Origin: Thiohalocapsa sp. PB-PSB1
Lineage (GTDB): Bacteria > Pseudomonadota > Gammaproteobacteria > Chromatiales > Chromatiaceae
Assembly: GCA_016745215.1 (NCBI GenBank)
Contig: CP050890.1
Span: forward strand, 1,984,001-2,048,000
Reading direction: 5' to 3'
Length of the DNA stretch: 64,000 bases
A model generated the notes under the pieces. It had not been told where the DNA came from, searched no databases, and saw only the letters and a list, made by a program, of their open reading frames with translations. Both the position numbers and the translations under genes were made by a program. Every line of letters starts with the position of its first letter. Position 1 is the stretch's first letter. Below are positions 17,656-26,527 of the stretch, in pieces.

Positions 17656-19137
17656 ATGAAACAATCCCCCATCTTGGAACCACAATCCGAACCCAAGCAC
17701 AGGCCCGGCCTTTGTCTGGTGTTCGGCGCCAGCGGCTATATCGGCAGCCATCTGGTGCCACGCCTGTTGGATGAGGGCATCCCAGTGCGCGCCAGCAGCC
17801 GCAACCGCGCCGTGCTGGAAGCCCGCGACTGGCCCGGGATCGAACTGGTGGAGGCGGACGCATTGCAGCCGGCGAGCCTGGATGCTGCGCTGTCTGGTGT
17901 TGAAACGGCCTATTATCTAGTCCACTCCATGGGTGCCGGCAAAGACTTCGGCAGGCTGGATCTGGAAGCGGCGGCCAACTTCGCCGCTGCTGCACAGCGT
18001 GTCGGTGTCCATCGTATCCTGTACTTGGGCGGTCTGGTGCCGGAGAATGCCGACAGCGAGCACATCGTTTCGCGTCGCGATACCGGTCAGGTGTTGCGTC
18101 AGGGCGAGGTTCCGGTCATCGAGCTTCGGGCCGGCATCATCGTTGGTCCTGGCTCCGCGGCATTCGAGGTGATGCGCGATCTGGTCTATCACCTGCCGGT
18201 GATGATCACGCCGCGTTGGGTGCGCTCGAAGTCACCGCCACTGGCGCTCGACAATTTGCTGATGTATCTGGTGCGCTTGCCGCAGATGGACGCGGCCAAG
18301 GGGTGCACATTCGATGCCGGCGGTGCCGAAACCCTGACTTACGAGCAGATGATGCGCATACTGGCCGAGGTTGGCGGCAAGCGTCCGCCGCTGATCATTC
18401 CAGTGCCGGTGCTGAGCCCCAGGCTATCATCGTATTGGCTGCGGCTAATTACCGCCGTGCCCACCAACATCGCTCGCGCCCTGATCGAAGGGCTCAAACA
18501 TGACTTCAGTGCCGATGACGCCGAATTGCGGCGCCTGGTGCCGCAGCAACTGCTCGGCTTTCGTGACGCCGTTGCCGCTGTGTTCGCGGCCGAACGCGCC
18601 AGCGAGCCGGTCGTTGCCCGCTGGATTGAAGGAGCTTTTGCCGTGCGCAATCGACGCATCGATTATGCTTATTATGCCAAGCGTTCCGGCGGCAGCGCCG
18701 AAACCCAGGCATCCCCCGCTGCCGTGTGGAAGGTAGTCTCCGCCATCGGTGGTGCCGACGGCTATTACTATATGAACGGCCTGTGGCAACTACGCGAACT
18801 CATCGACTGGATGGCCGGTGGCCCCGGTCATGGACATGCCCGACGTCATCCCACCGACCTGCGTGTCGGCGATCGCATCGACTCCTGGAAGGTGTTGGGT
18901 CTGGAACCCGAGCGCCGCCTGAGCCTGGCGTTCGGCATGAGGGCGCCGGGCGCCGGTTTGCTCGAGTTTGAGTTGCAACCACGCGCACAGGGTGGTACAC
19001 GCGTCACCGTTACCGCTTACTGGCACCCTGCCGGAGTTTGGGGGCTGCTGTACTGGTATGCCTTCGAGCCCGTACACAAATTCCTGTTCAGCGGCACCGC
19101 GGAGGCGATCTGCCGACATGCCGAACAGCGCGGCTGA
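17656..19137 (+). CDS. SDR-type NAD(P)-binding protein with C-terminal DUF2867-like domain
   Basis: 493 residues. The N-terminal Rossmann domain has the atypical-SDR glycine motif VFGASGYIGSHLVPRLLDEG and the segment AYYLVHSMGAGKDFGRLDLEAA. The C-terminal half (about residues 330-490) is a START-like domain of the DUF2867 type (WKVVSAIGGADGYYYMNGLW, ...LEFELQPRAQGGTRVTVTAYW). The architecture is YbjT-like; the substrate is unknown. The start is close to the end of family A copy 3. Confidence 0.85.
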   Translation: MKQSPILEPQSEPKHRPGLCLVFGASGYIGSHLVPRLLDEGIPVRASSRNRAVLEARDWPGIELVEADALQPASLDAALSGVETAYYLVHSMGAGKDFGRLDLEAAANFAAAAQRVGVHRILYLGGLVPENADSEHIVSRRDTGQVLRQGEVPVIELRAGIIVGPGSAAFEVMRDLVYHLPVMITPRWVRSKSPPLALDNLLMYLVRLPQMDAAKGCTFDAGGAETLTYEQMMRILAEVGGKRPPLIIPVPVLSPRLSSYWLRLITAVPTNIARALIEGLKHDFSADDAELRRLVPQQLLGFRDAVAAVFAAERASEPVVARWIEGAFAVRNRRIDYAYYAKRSGGSAETQASPAAVWKVVSAIGGADGYYYMNGLWQLRELIDWMAGGPGHGHARRHPTDLRVGDRIDSWKVLGLEPERRLSLAFGMRAPGAGLLEFELQPRAQGGTRVTVTAYWHPAGVWGLLYWYAFEPVHKFLFSGTAEAICRHAEQRG

Positions 19138-19412
19138 GCCGGCATATTTGCCCGCTTCAGCGTCTGTGTACCGACGGCTGGAGGCAACGTCCAGATCTGT
19201 CCAATCCTCGAGATTGTGCCGGTGTGATGGGCATCGAAATCGAATACAACGCGGCGCTGAAGGAACAGCTTCGGCATATGCATACGAGAGGGTGAACGTA
19301 TTCGCGCCTTGTGTGCAGATGCTAGGCCCAGAGGGCCTAAGTAGCGGTTCATGAATAACCGATACAACGCTATCCAGACATCGGCGGAGTGCAATCGGGG
19401 TCGGGGCCGCTA

Positions 19413-19445
19413 TCGGAATCGGAATCGGAATCGGAATCGGAATCG
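19413..19445. repeat. Tandem hexamer tract (GGAATC)5
   Basis: Five or so perfect copies of CGGAAT/GGAATC within 19138-19595. That otherwise featureless gap also holds a small palindrome, AGGCCCAGAGGGCCT, near 19325. I see no gene there. Confidence 0.75.
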
Positions 19446-19595
19446 AGAGAGAAAACGCCCTATGCCATTCGGTCATGAGAAGCGCGACGTCTAGCGTGCG
19501 GCCATCGAGTCTGTCGGCTGGGCCTAGCGCGACTGCGAGCATGTGAAAGGACAGCGTAACGCGAAGGATCAACGCCTGTGCACATCGTAGGCGCG

Positions 19596-19955
19596 CATCG
19601 CAGGCCATCACGCTGAACATGGCTGAGGGTAACGGCAAAGCGACCAGCGGGGATCGACGCCGGTCGTTTGAAAGCGCACGAGGCTCGGCGCTGGAGTGCG
19701 CTGCGATTCAGGACGTGCTCGCTGGTGTGCGAAGCGTTGTCCGCAGACGACAACAGCAAGCAAAAGGCACTGCTCGATCGTCTTGTGGCCATGCTCACGA
19801 AGCTCGGACAGCGTGGCGACGCGGTCAGCGGGGAGCTTGAGGATAGCGGGTTGGTCAGTTCGATACCGACGCCGATACCGATACCGATACCGATACCGAT
19901 ACCGAATGAGTCGGCAGGCGACACCCAAGCCAAAAACCTGTTTAGCTTGTTTCTG
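19596..19955 (+). pseudogene. Four-helix-bundle (S23/TIGR02436-like) protein fragment, frameshifted
   Basis: The N-terminal helix is missing. The reading begins near LNMAEGNGKATSGDRRRSF, close to the family motif NIAEG, runs through SARGSALECAAIQDVLA and then continues in the +1 frame as VCEALSADDNSKQKALLDRL. The C-terminus is a proline/isoleucine run encoded by (ATACCG) hexamers at 19861-19909. A near-identical copy at 38601 carries the same frameshift. Family members are often encoded in 23S rRNA intervening sequences or as small mobile ORFs. This copy cannot encode an intact protein without frameshifting. Confidence 0.7.
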
Positions 19956-20000
19956 CACCATCACTCAGGGTGGGTTCCCGATCGGGATCAAGAATCGGCA

Positions 20001-21140
20001 TCAAAGCCCCGTGGCTTTTTGCCAATACCCAGTCATCTCCAGATAACCGCGCCCGATTTCGCGTCCATCTTCGAACAGACGCGTTGCGCCCTCCCAGTAA
20101 ACATTGCCCGTCGAGCTGCGCCCATCGAGTTCCTGATCGTCCATCAGGGGGCGCAGGGCGAAGCGTCTGCCATTGGCCTCGATCTCCCACTCGACCGGGT
20201 AGTCGGCGCCGGTACGGGGCGATTGCCAGAGCCGCCCAGGCTTGAAACGCAGTTGATCCGGGGCGAGGATTTGTGCTGCCTTGCCGCCTTGGCGCAGAGT
20301 ACCCCCAGCCCAAAGGGCGGAGCCATCGGGTCGGCGCATGCGAAATGCCATCAAGGAACCGCCGTCATATAGGTTCATGCCAATCCAGTCCCAGCCTTGA
20401 GCGTTGTCCGGCAGAATCTCGCTTGACCATTCGTGATCCAGCCAGGCGCTGCCGTTGACATACAGCGATTGATCGTCAAGACGCAGTTTGCCATTGACGG
20501 CGAGTTGCGGGCGGCTGTAGTAGTAACTGGCATTTGCCGGGTCTGGGGTCTTTTGACTGAAGCCGGCTTGACCATTGAGCAGCGGCGGACCCGATGGTAT
20601 CAGGGTCAGGTCGAGGTCGAATCTGTCCGTTTGGATGATTGTCCGATAGGTATCGTCCTTCAGGCTCAGCGACCAGTCGGCGATCCAGGCATGAGTCCGC
20701 CCAACGGCGGCACCGGAGATCGGATCGAGGGCGCGCTCGGCGCGCTCGGCGTGCAACAGATGTCCGCTGGCTGGGTCAGCAAGAGCCGCATGCGCAATGA
20801 TCAGCTGACGCGGCGCAAAACGACTGGGATTGTCGGCGCCGATACCGGTTCCAATCCGAAAAAAAGTGACCTGAAAGCCCCGCTCATGGCCCTGATCGTC
20901 GGTGATCCAGCCGGTGATATACCACCATTCGGTACGGAAATCCGGGTGGGCGCCGCTGTCCTCCGGGAAGTCAATTCGATAGCCCTCCAATACGCGAGCG
21001 AAGTCGTTCGCCAATGCGCGGGGACTCGGGATTAGAGCAAATCCCAACGCCAATGCCAGCCCCAACAACAGTCCAGCTTTCGATACAGAGCCCGCGGCGA
21101 GGATTCTCGGTAACAAGGTACGTCGTCCGTACTGCATCAC
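20001..21140 (-). CDS. AttH/CrtC-like lipocalin-domain secreted protein
   Basis: 379 residues with an N-terminal signal or anchor (about residues 20-45). The sequence starts its domain with PDFRTEWWYITGWITDDQGHERGFQVTFFR, the signature of the AttH / carotenoid 1,2-hydratase-like superfamily, and ends with GRGYLEMTGYWQ. It is the third gene of an operon with an ABC ATPase and a large FtsX-type permease, overlapping the permease by 4 bp (ATGA). The set matches the AttEFGH arrangement. Function is not settled: a periplasmic lipid- or carotenoid-binding/hydrolysing role is inferred from the fold only. Confidence 0.85.
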   Translation of the reverse strand: MMQYGRRTLLPRILAAGSVSKAGLLLGLALALGFALIPSPRALANDFARVLEGYRIDFPEDSGAHPDFRTEWWYITGWITDDQGHERGFQVTFFRIGTGIGADNPSRFAPRQLIIAHAALADPASGHLLHAERAERALDPISGAAVGRTHAWIADWSLSLKDDTYRTIIQTDRFDLDLTLIPSGPPLLNGQAGFSQKTPDPANASYYYSRPQLAVNGKLRLDDQSLYVNGSAWLDHEWSSEILPDNAQGWDWIGMNLYDGGSLMAFRMRRPDGSALWAGGTLRQGGKAAQILAPDQLRFKPGRLWQSPRTGADYPVEWEIEANGRRFALRPLMDDQELDGRSSTGNVYWEGATRLFEDGREIGRGYLEMTGYWQKATGL

Positions 21141-23680
21141 CAGTCCTCCCGCACCGCCAGAACCGCATCTTGGCGCATCGCCTGGGCGCCGGACAGACGC
21201 GCGGCAAGCGCGGCGAGCAGGATCATCGATAGGCTGAAGACCAGCAAGAGACCGATCGGCAGCTGCAGATCCATACTCCAGCGAAAACTCTGCCGGTTAA
21301 CGACCTCGATCAATACCAATGCGATCGCCCCACCCGCGAGCAGGCCGATGATGACGCCGACCAGCGTGGACAGGGCGGCCTCGCTTGCCAGCAGGGTGCC
21401 GACCTGGCGGCGGCGCAAACCAAGGTGGCGCAGAATACCAAGTTCTTTGCGGCGGCTGGTCGCCAGCGCGGCAAACGTGGTGCCGATGCCGAACAGCCCG
21501 ATCAGGATTGCCACCGCCTCCATTAAATAAGTGACCAGGAAGGTGCGGTCGAAGATATCGAGGATCATACTGCGTAGCTTGCCGGGGAGGATCAGCTCGA
21601 TCTTTTGCTCGCCGAGCATGGCGCGGATGGCAGTCATGACCGCCTCCGGCGTGGTGTCAGCGGTCAACACCAGCCCCAGATTGTTGGCGCGGTTATCGCC
21701 GGTGAGGGCGCGATAATCGGCGATTTCCACGACCACCGAGCCCTGCTGGCGGGCATAATCGCGCCAGATACCGCTGACCCGAAAGTCATGAGACCGATTG
21801 CCCAGGGGTAATGCAAGGGAATCGCCGACGCCAAGACTCAAGCGATCGGCCGCGGCCTCCGAGATCCAAACCGAGTCCAGCTCCTCCGCGGGGCGCAGTG
21901 TTCCGGCGACCAAGGGCAGCCCGCTGCTGTCGCGGACCGGGCGAGCGATCAACTCGATGGCATAGCCCATCTCCGGACCCGTCGTTGTCAGCCGCAGAGA
22001 CTCGAAACGGGCTGGCTGCAATTCGGCGATGCCCGGCAATGCGGCGATTCGATCTACCGTCTGCGGTTCCAGATAGCCGCTGGCGCCAGCGTCGGATGCG
22101 CGCAGATAGAGATCCGCTGGCAATAGCTGGGTTAGCCAATTGTCCACCGAGCCGCGGAAGGAGTCGACCATAATCGCCATGGATACCGCCAGTGCGACGC
22201 TGGCGACCACACCAGCGCCAGCCACCACCACCTGGGCCGGTGCCGCGGTAAGGCGGGCTCGGGCAAGGCGCCACAGAGTCGAGCGGCCGGCAGGGAGATG
22301 AGGCATGCTCCATGCAGTTACGCCCGGCAGCACCAGGATGGCACCAAATAGGATCAGCGCCACCGCCAGGTAGCCAAGCACTGGCACGCCACCGATAGGC
22401 GGTGCCAAACAGCACAGCGCGGCGAGGGTAAGGACGGCGAGTGCCATACCCCAGCGTGGTCGTGCTCGATAGACCTCGGCTTCGTCGCCGGCGCGCAGAG
22501 CGCGAGCAGGAATCATACGTGCCGTTTCCCGCGCCGGCAGCCAGGCGCCAGCCAACCCAGCGAGTACACCCAGCACGAGATAGACCAGCGTCAACAGCGG
22601 CTCGAAGTGGACCTGGGGAGCTAGCCCGCGAAAAAAGCCGGCGCCGAGATCTCCACCGATTAGCGCGAAGGCGATGGCGGTCAGCAGATAGGCCAGCAGG
22701 CAGCCGGCGATGGCGCCGCCCAGGCCGAGCACAGCGCCCTCGGCCAGTAGACCCCGTCGTAGCCCGGTGCGGTCGAGCCCAATCGCACACAGAAACGCGA
22801 ATTCCTGGCGTCGACGCACCACTGCCAGCCATTGAGTAGAGAAGACCAGAAAGCCGCCGGTCAACAGAGCGATGGCCGCCAACATGGTGAGATTGACCCG
22901 GTAGGCACGCGAGAGCCGGAGCGCCTCGGAGGATTCGTCCTCCGGGGTTAGCATCGCAACACCCGGCGGCAGCCGTCCGCCGAGCTGAGCTTTTGCCATG
23001 GCGCGGGTCACGCCTGGCGCAAGTCGCAGATCGACCCGCGTGATCAATCCGATGCGCTCGAAAGTCTGCTGCGCCGCAGCAATATCCATCACTGCCAGGC
23101 GCTGTCCTACACCGGCTCCAGGTACGCTGCCCGCGATACGTAGATTGCGTTCGGCGGTTCCGACCTGCACCCGCAGCATGTCCTCCGGTAGGAGCCCAAG
23201 GTGTTCCGCCGCGGCCGGGCTCAGAAACAGCGCATCTGGGCTCAGTGCGTCGAGCCGCTCGCCGTCGGCGGCCTTTTCTGTCCCCCTCGTAGCGACTGAA
23301 TCGTCCGCGATCGGCAGCAATGCAGGCGTAAGCAATCCGATGCGAAAAAAATCGATGCCAATGATTTTCAGGGTTTCGTCGCGTCCGGGAAGACGGGCTT
23401 CGATCTCTAATAATGGACTTGCCTGATCCACCGCAGGGCTGAGCGCCAAGTTAGGGTAGAGGGCGTCATTGAAACCCGCGCGTGAACCGAGCACCTGGAG
23501 ATCGGCTGAACCATTGAGCAGCCGAATACCACGGTCGAATTCCTCCAGCGCGGCTGAATGAATCAGCTGCACTGCCAATCCCAGAGCAACGCCGAGGGCA
23601 ATGGCCAACAAGGAGAGGAATGTGGCCAGGCGTCGGTGCCACAAGCTGGCCAGAAAGACATGCCGTAGGGCCGGATTCAT
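21137..23680 (-). CDS. FtsX/MacB-family ABC transporter permease (large, AttF/G-like)
   Basis: 847 residues, with paired FtsX domains. The N-terminal membrane segment (LASLWHRRLATFLSLLAIALGVALGLAVQLI) is followed by a large periplasmic domain, then membrane segments near residues 270-420, a further periplasmic domain, and a last trio of membrane segments ending RLSGAQAMRQDAVLAVRED. Such permeases usually do not translocate small solutes through the bilayer but drive periplasmic substrates or lipoproteins by mechanotransmission. It overlaps the ATPase gene and the AttH-like gene by 4 bp each. Confidence 0.88.
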   Translation of the reverse strand: MNPALRHVFLASLWHRRLATFLSLLAIALGVALGLAVQLIHSAALEEFDRGIRLLNGSADLQVLGSRAGFNDALYPNLALSPAVDQASPLLEIEARLPGRDETLKIIGIDFFRIGLLTPALLPIADDSVATRGTEKAADGERLDALSPDALFLSPAAAEHLGLLPEDMLRVQVGTAERNLRIAGSVPGAGVGQRLAVMDIAAAQQTFERIGLITRVDLRLAPGVTRAMAKAQLGGRLPPGVAMLTPEDESSEALRLSRAYRVNLTMLAAIALLTGGFLVFSTQWLAVVRRRQEFAFLCAIGLDRTGLRRGLLAEGAVLGLGGAIAGCLLAYLLTAIAFALIGGDLGAGFFRGLAPQVHFEPLLTLVYLVLGVLAGLAGAWLPARETARMIPARALRAGDEAEVYRARPRWGMALAVLTLAALCCLAPPIGGVPVLGYLAVALILFGAILVLPGVTAWSMPHLPAGRSTLWRLARARLTAAPAQVVVAGAGVVASVALAVSMAIMVDSFRGSVDNWLTQLLPADLYLRASDAGASGYLEPQTVDRIAALPGIAELQPARFESLRLTTTGPEMGYAIELIARPVRDSSGLPLVAGTLRPAEELDSVWISEAAADRLSLGVGDSLALPLGNRSHDFRVSGIWRDYARQQGSVVVEIADYRALTGDNRANNLGLVLTADTTPEAVMTAIRAMLGEQKIELILPGKLRSMILDIFDRTFLVTYLMEAVAILIGLFGIGTTFAALATSRRKELGILRHLGLRRRQVGTLLASEAALSTLVGVIIGLLAGGAIALVLIEVVNRQSFRWSMDLQLPIGLLLVFSLSMILLAALAARLSGAQAMRQDAVLAVREDW

Positions 23681-24411
23681 TGATGTACCGCCGCTTCGGC
23701 GAATGCAGCCGTGGTCTGGGCTGGGATTGCATCAGCATGGATCGGCTCGATTGGCTCGAGCCCGGATGGAGTCAACCGAAGAATACGGTCGGCATGGGTC
23801 GCCGCCGTAACCGAGTGGGTTACCAACAGAGCGATGGCGCCGGCCCTCTGGATGCCCTCGAACAGCAATGCGAGTACGCCGCTCGCGCGTCCCGGATCGA
23901 GGTTTCCGGTGGGCTCATCGCACAGCACCAACCTGGGCTCGTGTATCAGGGCGCGGGCAATGGCGACGCGCTGCATCTCGCCCCCCGACAGGTGTCGCGG
24001 CCAGTCGTCGGCGCGTGCCGCGAGACCGACTCGCTCGAGCATGGCGCGGGCGCGCAGGTCGGCCGTATTATCATCCTGGTCGAGTAGCCACAAGGGGAGT
24101 GCCACATTCTGCGCCAGGGTCAAATGAGGCAGCAGATGGAAAGCCTGGAATACGAATCCGAAGTCGCGCCGGCGCAGCCGCGCAAAGGTATCCTCATCGA
24201 GAGTCGTCAGGTCGTGCTCGTGCAATCTGATATGGCCACCATCAACCGGTTCCAAACCCGCGATACAGTTAAGGAGGGTGGACTTGCCGACACCGGACTC
24301 TCCCATAATGGCGACCGATTCTCCGGCCGCCAGGGTCAGCGAGACCGATTCGAACAGCGGGCGCTCGGCGCTGGTGTCAAATCGTTTGGTCAGGTTTTCG
24401 ATGGCCAGCAT
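23677..24411 (-). CDS. ABC transporter ATP-binding protein (LolD/MacB type)
   Basis: 244 residues from ATG 24411 (MLAIENLTKRFD); a TTG six codons upstream is less likely. Walker A GESGVGKSTLLNCIAGLEP, Q-loop FVFQAFHLLPHLT, signature LSGGEMQRVAIARAL, Walker B LVLCDEPTGNLD and H-loop LVTHS are all intact. It energises the FtsX-type permease encoded next. 24412-24866 upstream holds no gene I can support; it has one short inverted repeat around GGGGTGAGATGACGAACCCC (24552-24571). Confidence 0.92.
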   Translation of the reverse strand: MLAIENLTKRFDTSAERPLFESVSLTLAAGESVAIMGESGVGKSTLLNCIAGLEPVDGGHIRLHEHDLTTLDEDTFARLRRRDFGFVFQAFHLLPHLTLAQNVALPLWLLDQDDNTADLRARAMLERVGLAARADDWPRHLSGGEMQRVAIARALIHEPRLVLCDEPTGNLDPGRASGVLALLFEGIQRAGAIALLVTHSVTAATHADRILRLTPSGLEPIEPIHADAIPAQTTAAFAEAAVHQ

Positions 24412-24866
24412 CTTGTTGCTCGATCTCAAGTTAATGGTTTAGTGGGGTTATCTCACCGGTTTGTTGCTTCGGCACAAGGATCCTGTTTGCTCTACAGTGG
24501 ATTCGCTTGGGATACAGACGAGAAGCCGAGGAGTTCGTCAGCGCTAGATTGGGGTGAGATGACGAACCCCAACAAGTATCTGGACAACAGATCAGCCGAT
24601 CCGCCAGCACGGTCAAAATGTGTAGGCATGATTTGTAGGAAGCACGTAAACTACATTGTCAGCGCTTCCAAGGCCTTTCAGCCGATTATCGTTTAGGGTG
24701 GAGGCGCAACGAGATGGCCTTGGGATGAATTGCAAAGACGATTGCTGGAAGTTTGCGTGCCAGATCATGCTGGTGAGTCGAAGCATGAGAGTCGAGCGCT
24801 TCATTTCATCCCGCGAGGTAGAGCATCCTCACTTATCCTGATTCACTGTCACAGGTTTCACATTCA

Positions 24867-25523
24867 ATGAACATAAGAATTCAATCAGGTCTCATTCTCT
24901 TAGCAGCCTGTGGTCTGCTGACGGCAGCCACAGCGAACGCCGCTGTTATTCTCGGTAACTTCGATAACGACACCGGCGTCTCTACTCCCGCATTCGCCAC
25001 TACATCCATTAACCGTCGTCAACACAAGGGTGTGCTGTTCACACTAAATGACAGGGTTGAGATCGACGCGCTTTATCTCGCATTGTCCAATTTCAATGAC
25101 GATGACAACTATGCAATCACGATTCGTATGGGGGACATCAATGGCGGCATCGTGGCCAGCTTCGATCAGGTCAACCCAACCCCCGGTTTATCCAACGACG
25201 CTTTGACCTGGATGCTTGACAGCAGCAACCAAATCCTGCTCGACCCCGGAACCTATGCCATCGATCTGCGCGAGGCGGCCAACACTTATACCTGGAGCAG
25301 GGCGACTAGCCAGAATATCTCCCCGACCGGGATCGCAACTTTTGGTGGTTACCAGTTCGAGGATAACAATGGCATCATAGAATCGCAGACTTTCAATAGT
25401 TTCCGCCTGACCGGCAATGCCGTTCCCATCCCTGGAGTAACCTGGTTGATGAGCCTGCCGCTGTTGTTGCTTACCCTAGGTCGCGGATCGATATTCGGAA
25501 TCCAGCGTCGAGTCGAGGGCTAG
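24867..25523 (+). CDS. Secreted protein with PEP-CTERM-like sorting tail
   Basis: 218 residues. The signal peptide (about 1-25, ending TANAA) is followed by a beta-rich, Asn/Asp-rich domain and a C-terminal tail: VPIPGVTWLMSLPLLLLTLG then a short basic end (IQRR). This matches the VPxP / hydrophobic / Arg pattern of PEP-CTERM proteins, which are processed by exosortase and linked to exopolysaccharide. No exosortase gene is in the window; the giant glycosyltransferase locus lies about 17 kb away. The function of the main domain is unknown. Confidence 0.8.
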   Translation: MNIRIQSGLILLAACGLLTAATANAAVILGNFDNDTGVSTPAFATTSINRRQHKGVLFTLNDRVEIDALYLALSNFNDDDNYAITIRMGDINGGIVASFDQVNPTPGLSNDALTWMLDSSNQILLDPGTYAIDLREAANTYTWSRATSQNISPTGIATFGGYQFEDNNGIIESQTFNSFRLTGNAVPIPGVTWLMSLPLLLLTLGRGSIFGIQRRVEG

Positions 25524-25652
25524 AAGCCCGTCCGGCTCAAGAGTCGATAGCGATGAACAATGGAGTCGAAACCGATCTTTTCTGAGATTGAAGAGAACAG
25601 CTGTCTCCATTCCTTGCTACGGCTCCTTCAAGGCCAGCTTCAGCACTCGTGC

Positions 25653-25874
25653 CTATGTTGGTATACCTAATCCAGTGGCCTTGGCAACAGCACGCAGGAC
25701 GCGAGCAAAGGGCTCGGTTGTCTTGGCCGATGGCGGCAAGTCGCAGCGTTGCGCAAAGATACCGGCAGCGTGCCGGATGAAAGCAAGATCGGCTGGCTCT
25801 GGCGCGCTCGATCGGGAAAATGCTTCACCGGCCGAGGCGTTGATGTGCCCGTAACCGTTTAGCTCCCCTTGCGA
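25653..25874 (-). pseudogene. C-terminal fragment of an unrecognised protein
   Basis: An open frame of about 67 residues (GYGHINASAGEAFSRSS... ending AKATGLGIPT and TAG) with natural composition but no start. It is cut at its 5' side exactly where the GTGGGTGTCC-type element tail begins (25873). I do not recognise the family. It may be a fragment captured or left behind at that breakpoint. Confidence 0.35.
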
Positions 25875-26142
25875 GATTGGAAAAAAGACGAGATTGGAAA
25901 AAAGACACCCACTTTGATAGCGAAGAAAAAAGTGGGGAAAGTGGGTAGGTAGTTCGATCTGGATGGTCCTGGCTTGGCCCGACTCATGCCGTTTTCTTGC
26001 ATCACCGACTGAACTGTATTGAGCTATATATCAACGCCTTACACCCTCCGTCTATCCAGGCGCTGCACATCGATCTGCGGGAGCGAGAAGTGCGTGAAGA
26101 AGGCCAAATTGAACACCCTAGAAAGTGGGTGTCCTTTTTCTT
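25873..26142. repeat. GTGGGTGTCC-type palindromic element with tails, locus 1 (interrupted by family D)
   Basis: The left arm is ACACCCACTTT preceded by two copies of a 17-base unit (GAGATTGGAAAAAAGAC). The core is GATAGCGAAG. The right arm is AAAGTGGGTGTCCTTTTT followed by CTTGCCTTTT. A 175-bp family D element is inserted in the right arm with duplication of GAAAGTGGG. The left neighbour is an unknown gene fragment; the right neighbour is a truncated istA. Confidence 0.75.
25946..26120. mobile_element. Family D MITE-like element, copy 1 (175 bp)
   Basis: Ends TAGGTAGTTCGATCTGG / reverse complement TAGGGTGTTCAATTTGG. The 9-bp direct repeats GAAAGTGGG (25937-25945 and 26121-26129) are perfect. 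Copy 2 at 38837-39011 has the same length in reverse orientation. Ends and duplication length match the 2.7-kb transposon at 26528-29240, which could mobilise it. Confidence 0.88.
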
Positions 26143-26527
26143 GCCTTTTGGCGCTCACGCTGCCGCGGGTGTACAGCGTCAACCACGAGCGGGCACGGCG
26201 CATCGACTACCGCCACCTCATCGGCGTGCTGGCACGCAAGCCGCAGGCATTTCGCTACTCGCAGCTGCGCGAAGACCTGCTGCCCAACGCCACCTACCGC
26301 GCGATCTGGCAGCATCTGGACAGCCACCTAGAAGCACGCGCGGCATGCAAACGCATCGTCGGCATCCTCGCCCTGGCCGCGCGCGCCGACTGTGAGCAGG
26401 CGCTGGGCGCGTATCTGCTCGAGCGCATCGCCGCGGGTAGCGTGCCCACGCTGACGGCGCTGGAAAGCCGTTTCGACGCCCGCGACGCAGCCACACAGCA
26501 GGCTGAGCTGCGCGACCGGCCCAGTAC
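26143..26527 (+). pseudogene. istA: IS21-family istA, C-terminal fragment (element copy 1)
   Basis: Nearly identical to 40890-41275 of the intact copy (IstA from LTLPRVYSVNHERARR onward). The 5' part is missing and replaced by the GTGGGTGTCC-type element. The frame is then broken at GCCCAGTAC by the 2.7-kb transposon and resumes at 29241-29317. This was the transposase/integrase of an IS21 element and is now inactive. Confidence 0.9.

Noticed and set aside
19668..20372. 234-codon ORF entering the AttH-like gene
   Set aside because: Its 5' third is the second frame of the four-helix pseudogene; the rest is antisense to the AttH-like gene.
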